In this document: positions 10,793-11,743 of the stretch, piece after piece
How positions within the stretch are numbered: the stretch's first letter is position 1
How the letters are laid out: each line of letters starts with the position of its first letter
Source of the DNA: Candidatus Sodaliphilus limicaballi
Lineage (GTDB): Bacteria; Bacteroidota; Bacteroidia; Bacteroidales; Muribaculaceae
Direction: 5' to 3'
Assembly: GCA_018065815.1 (NCBI GenBank)
Contig: JAGHSP010000142.1
Coordinates: forward strand, 1-11,743
DNA length: 11,743 nt
Notes under the pieces: generated by a model
The model's input: only the letters and a program-made list of their open reading frames with translations
The model's database searches: none
Told to the model about the DNA's origin: nothing
Translations under genes and position numbers: made by a program

Positions 10793-11743
10793 TTCTTATC
10801 AATGAATTTCATTATACCTACGCCTATGGCTCTTGCCAACTTTACAGGAACGGCATTTCCTACTTGAGCATACCACAAATTCTGGGCTCCTGTGAGAATA
10901 TAATCATCAGGGAACGTCTGGATTCGCGCAGCTTCTCTTGGACTCAAACCTCTGGCTTCCCACGGATGAATATACATATTGCAGTCAAACTTCATGTGAG
11001 AAGTAATTGTCTTGCAAATCTGTGTTTCATCCAGTTTGAAGTACTTGTCTTTGAAAATGTCGTTTCTTCTGCTATAAGGCATTATGTCGGCAATTGACTC
11101 ATGTAATGAGTTTGCCCCTTGTGGCAGTCTTCTGTATATCTCAATGTCCCGCTCATTGTTGTAGCGGTTCTTGTGATTATAGAGTTTAGTGATTTTTCTA
11201 TCTCCATTAATAAAGTGATAAAACTCCGAATAGACATATTCATAATCCCTAACAGTAAAACCCGATAGTTCATTTTCAATATTTTTTGCTCCCTTTTCTT
11301 TTCTTGCTTCAAGGTGAGGAAGTCCTTCAAGAGCATCATGAAGAGTAAAAGCAGGGCGCTTTTGCTTAAAGATTTCTTCAAAAATATCTTTTGGGTCTAT
11401 ACCAAGTCGATTGCCTATCATGATAAAACGCTCTCGATTCTGAGGTACACCATAATCCTGTGCTTTTAATAGCTTATAGTCAAATTGGTATTCATCTCCG
11501 AGGAAGTCCTTGAAGTTCTGTTTAATCTCCTCAATTTTATTAGCCATACCCTTTACATTCTCCATAATGAAGAATTTTGGACGAACATAACTAAGGAATG
11601 TAAGGTAAGCTTTATATAATTGATTTCTTGGGTCATCAAGAATCCTTTGACGATTTGCCATAGAGAATCCCTGACATGGTGGGCCTCCACAGACCAGAGT
11701 AATATCTGCTAAATAATCCTTGTAATCCTCTATATGTTTATTA
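10789..11743 (-). CDS. DNA cytosine-5 methyltransferase 1, N-terminus off the window
   Basis: 317 residues are visible and the frame is still open at the right edge, so the start and motif I are missing. The window's first codons read DITLVCGGPPCQGFS, motif IV with the catalytic Cys; an internal ATG just after it is not the real start. Motif VI is MENVKG, motif VIII QNRERF, motif IX LSPREAARIQTFPD and motif X QVGNAVPV, close to the C-terminus. PPCQGFS followed by DPRNQLYKAYLTFL places it in the Dcm-like branch, distinct from methyltransferase 2 (GFPCQTFS), so the pair is not a recent duplication. It is the first visible gene of the operon. The promoter, and any regulator, lie right of the window. 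Confidence 0.92.
   Translation of the reverse strand, partial: NKHIEDYKDYLADITLVCGGPPCQGFSMANRQRILDDPRNQLYKAYLTFLSYVRPKFFIMENVKGMANKIEEIKQNFKDFLGDEYQFDYKLLKAQDYGVPQNRERFIMIGNRLGIDPKDIFEEIFKQKRPAFTLHDALEGLPHLEARKEKGAKNIENELSGFTVRDYEYVYSEFYHFINGDRKITKLYNHKNRYNNERDIEIYRRLPQGANSLHESIADIMPYSRRNDIFKDKYFKLDETQICKTITSHMKFDCNMYIHPWEARGLSPREAARIQTFPDDYILTGAQNLWYAQVGNAVPVKLARAIGVGIMKFIDKK

Noticed and set aside
11659..11661. ATG as the start of methyltransferase 1
   Set aside because: The catalytic motif PPCQGFS is encoded just upstream in the same frame, so this is an internal Met and the gene continues past the right edge.

Overview
The window looks like accessory DNA from a Bacteroidales bacterium, most likely Prevotella or a close relative. 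Three things point there: a TATCTTTG-type -7 promoter box, a secreted DUF4465-like protein ending in the C-terminal tail style common in Prevotella (YNLFGVRV...YKGIVIQNGKK), and fragments resembling gene families frequent in that order. No tRNA, rRNA or CRISPR array is visible.

Left third (1-3050) is a gene graveyard. It holds two copies of the 5' end of a bacterial class C group II intron (1-96, running off the edge, and 2905-2971), each docked on the minus strand a few bases after an intrinsic terminator. Between them lie the first ~40 codons of a tyrosine recombinase, a four-helix-bundle (23S rRNA intervening-sequence type) gene bounded by 16-bp inverted repeats and broken by an 88-bp insertion, and three phage-like gene fragments. 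One intact gene is present, encoding a secreted protein with a carboxypeptidase-regulatory-like domain. A DUF4465-like secreted-protein gene with its own promoter and terminator (3053-3965) closes this part.

Right two thirds (4110-11743) is a restriction-modification operon on the minus strand. In transcription order it encodes cytosine-5 methyltransferase 1 (cut by the window edge), cytosine-5 methyltransferase 2, a DUF3883-type PD-(D/E)XK protein, an McrB-like AAA+ motor, and a LlaJI-family nuclease. The first four genes are tightly packed: a 4-bp ATGA overlap, then 1- and 3-bp gaps. The nuclease gene is separated from the motor by 319 bp of scar carrying fragments of two unrelated genes. 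The set resembles LlaJI (two methyltransferases, McrB-like R1, nuclease R2) and, with the extra gene, BsuMI of Bacillus subtilis (ydiO-ydiP, ydiR-ydiS-ydjA). Inferred working: the methyltransferases protect host sites, and the motor with one or both nucleases cuts unmodified DNA.

Base composition is mosaic. The nuclease gene and the AAA+ core of the motor are near 48% G+C by hand count. The DUF3883 gene and both ends of the motor gene are about 30-40%, and a line sampled in methyltransferase 2 is also about 40%. This suggests that specificity-related parts and the cutting machinery have different histories.
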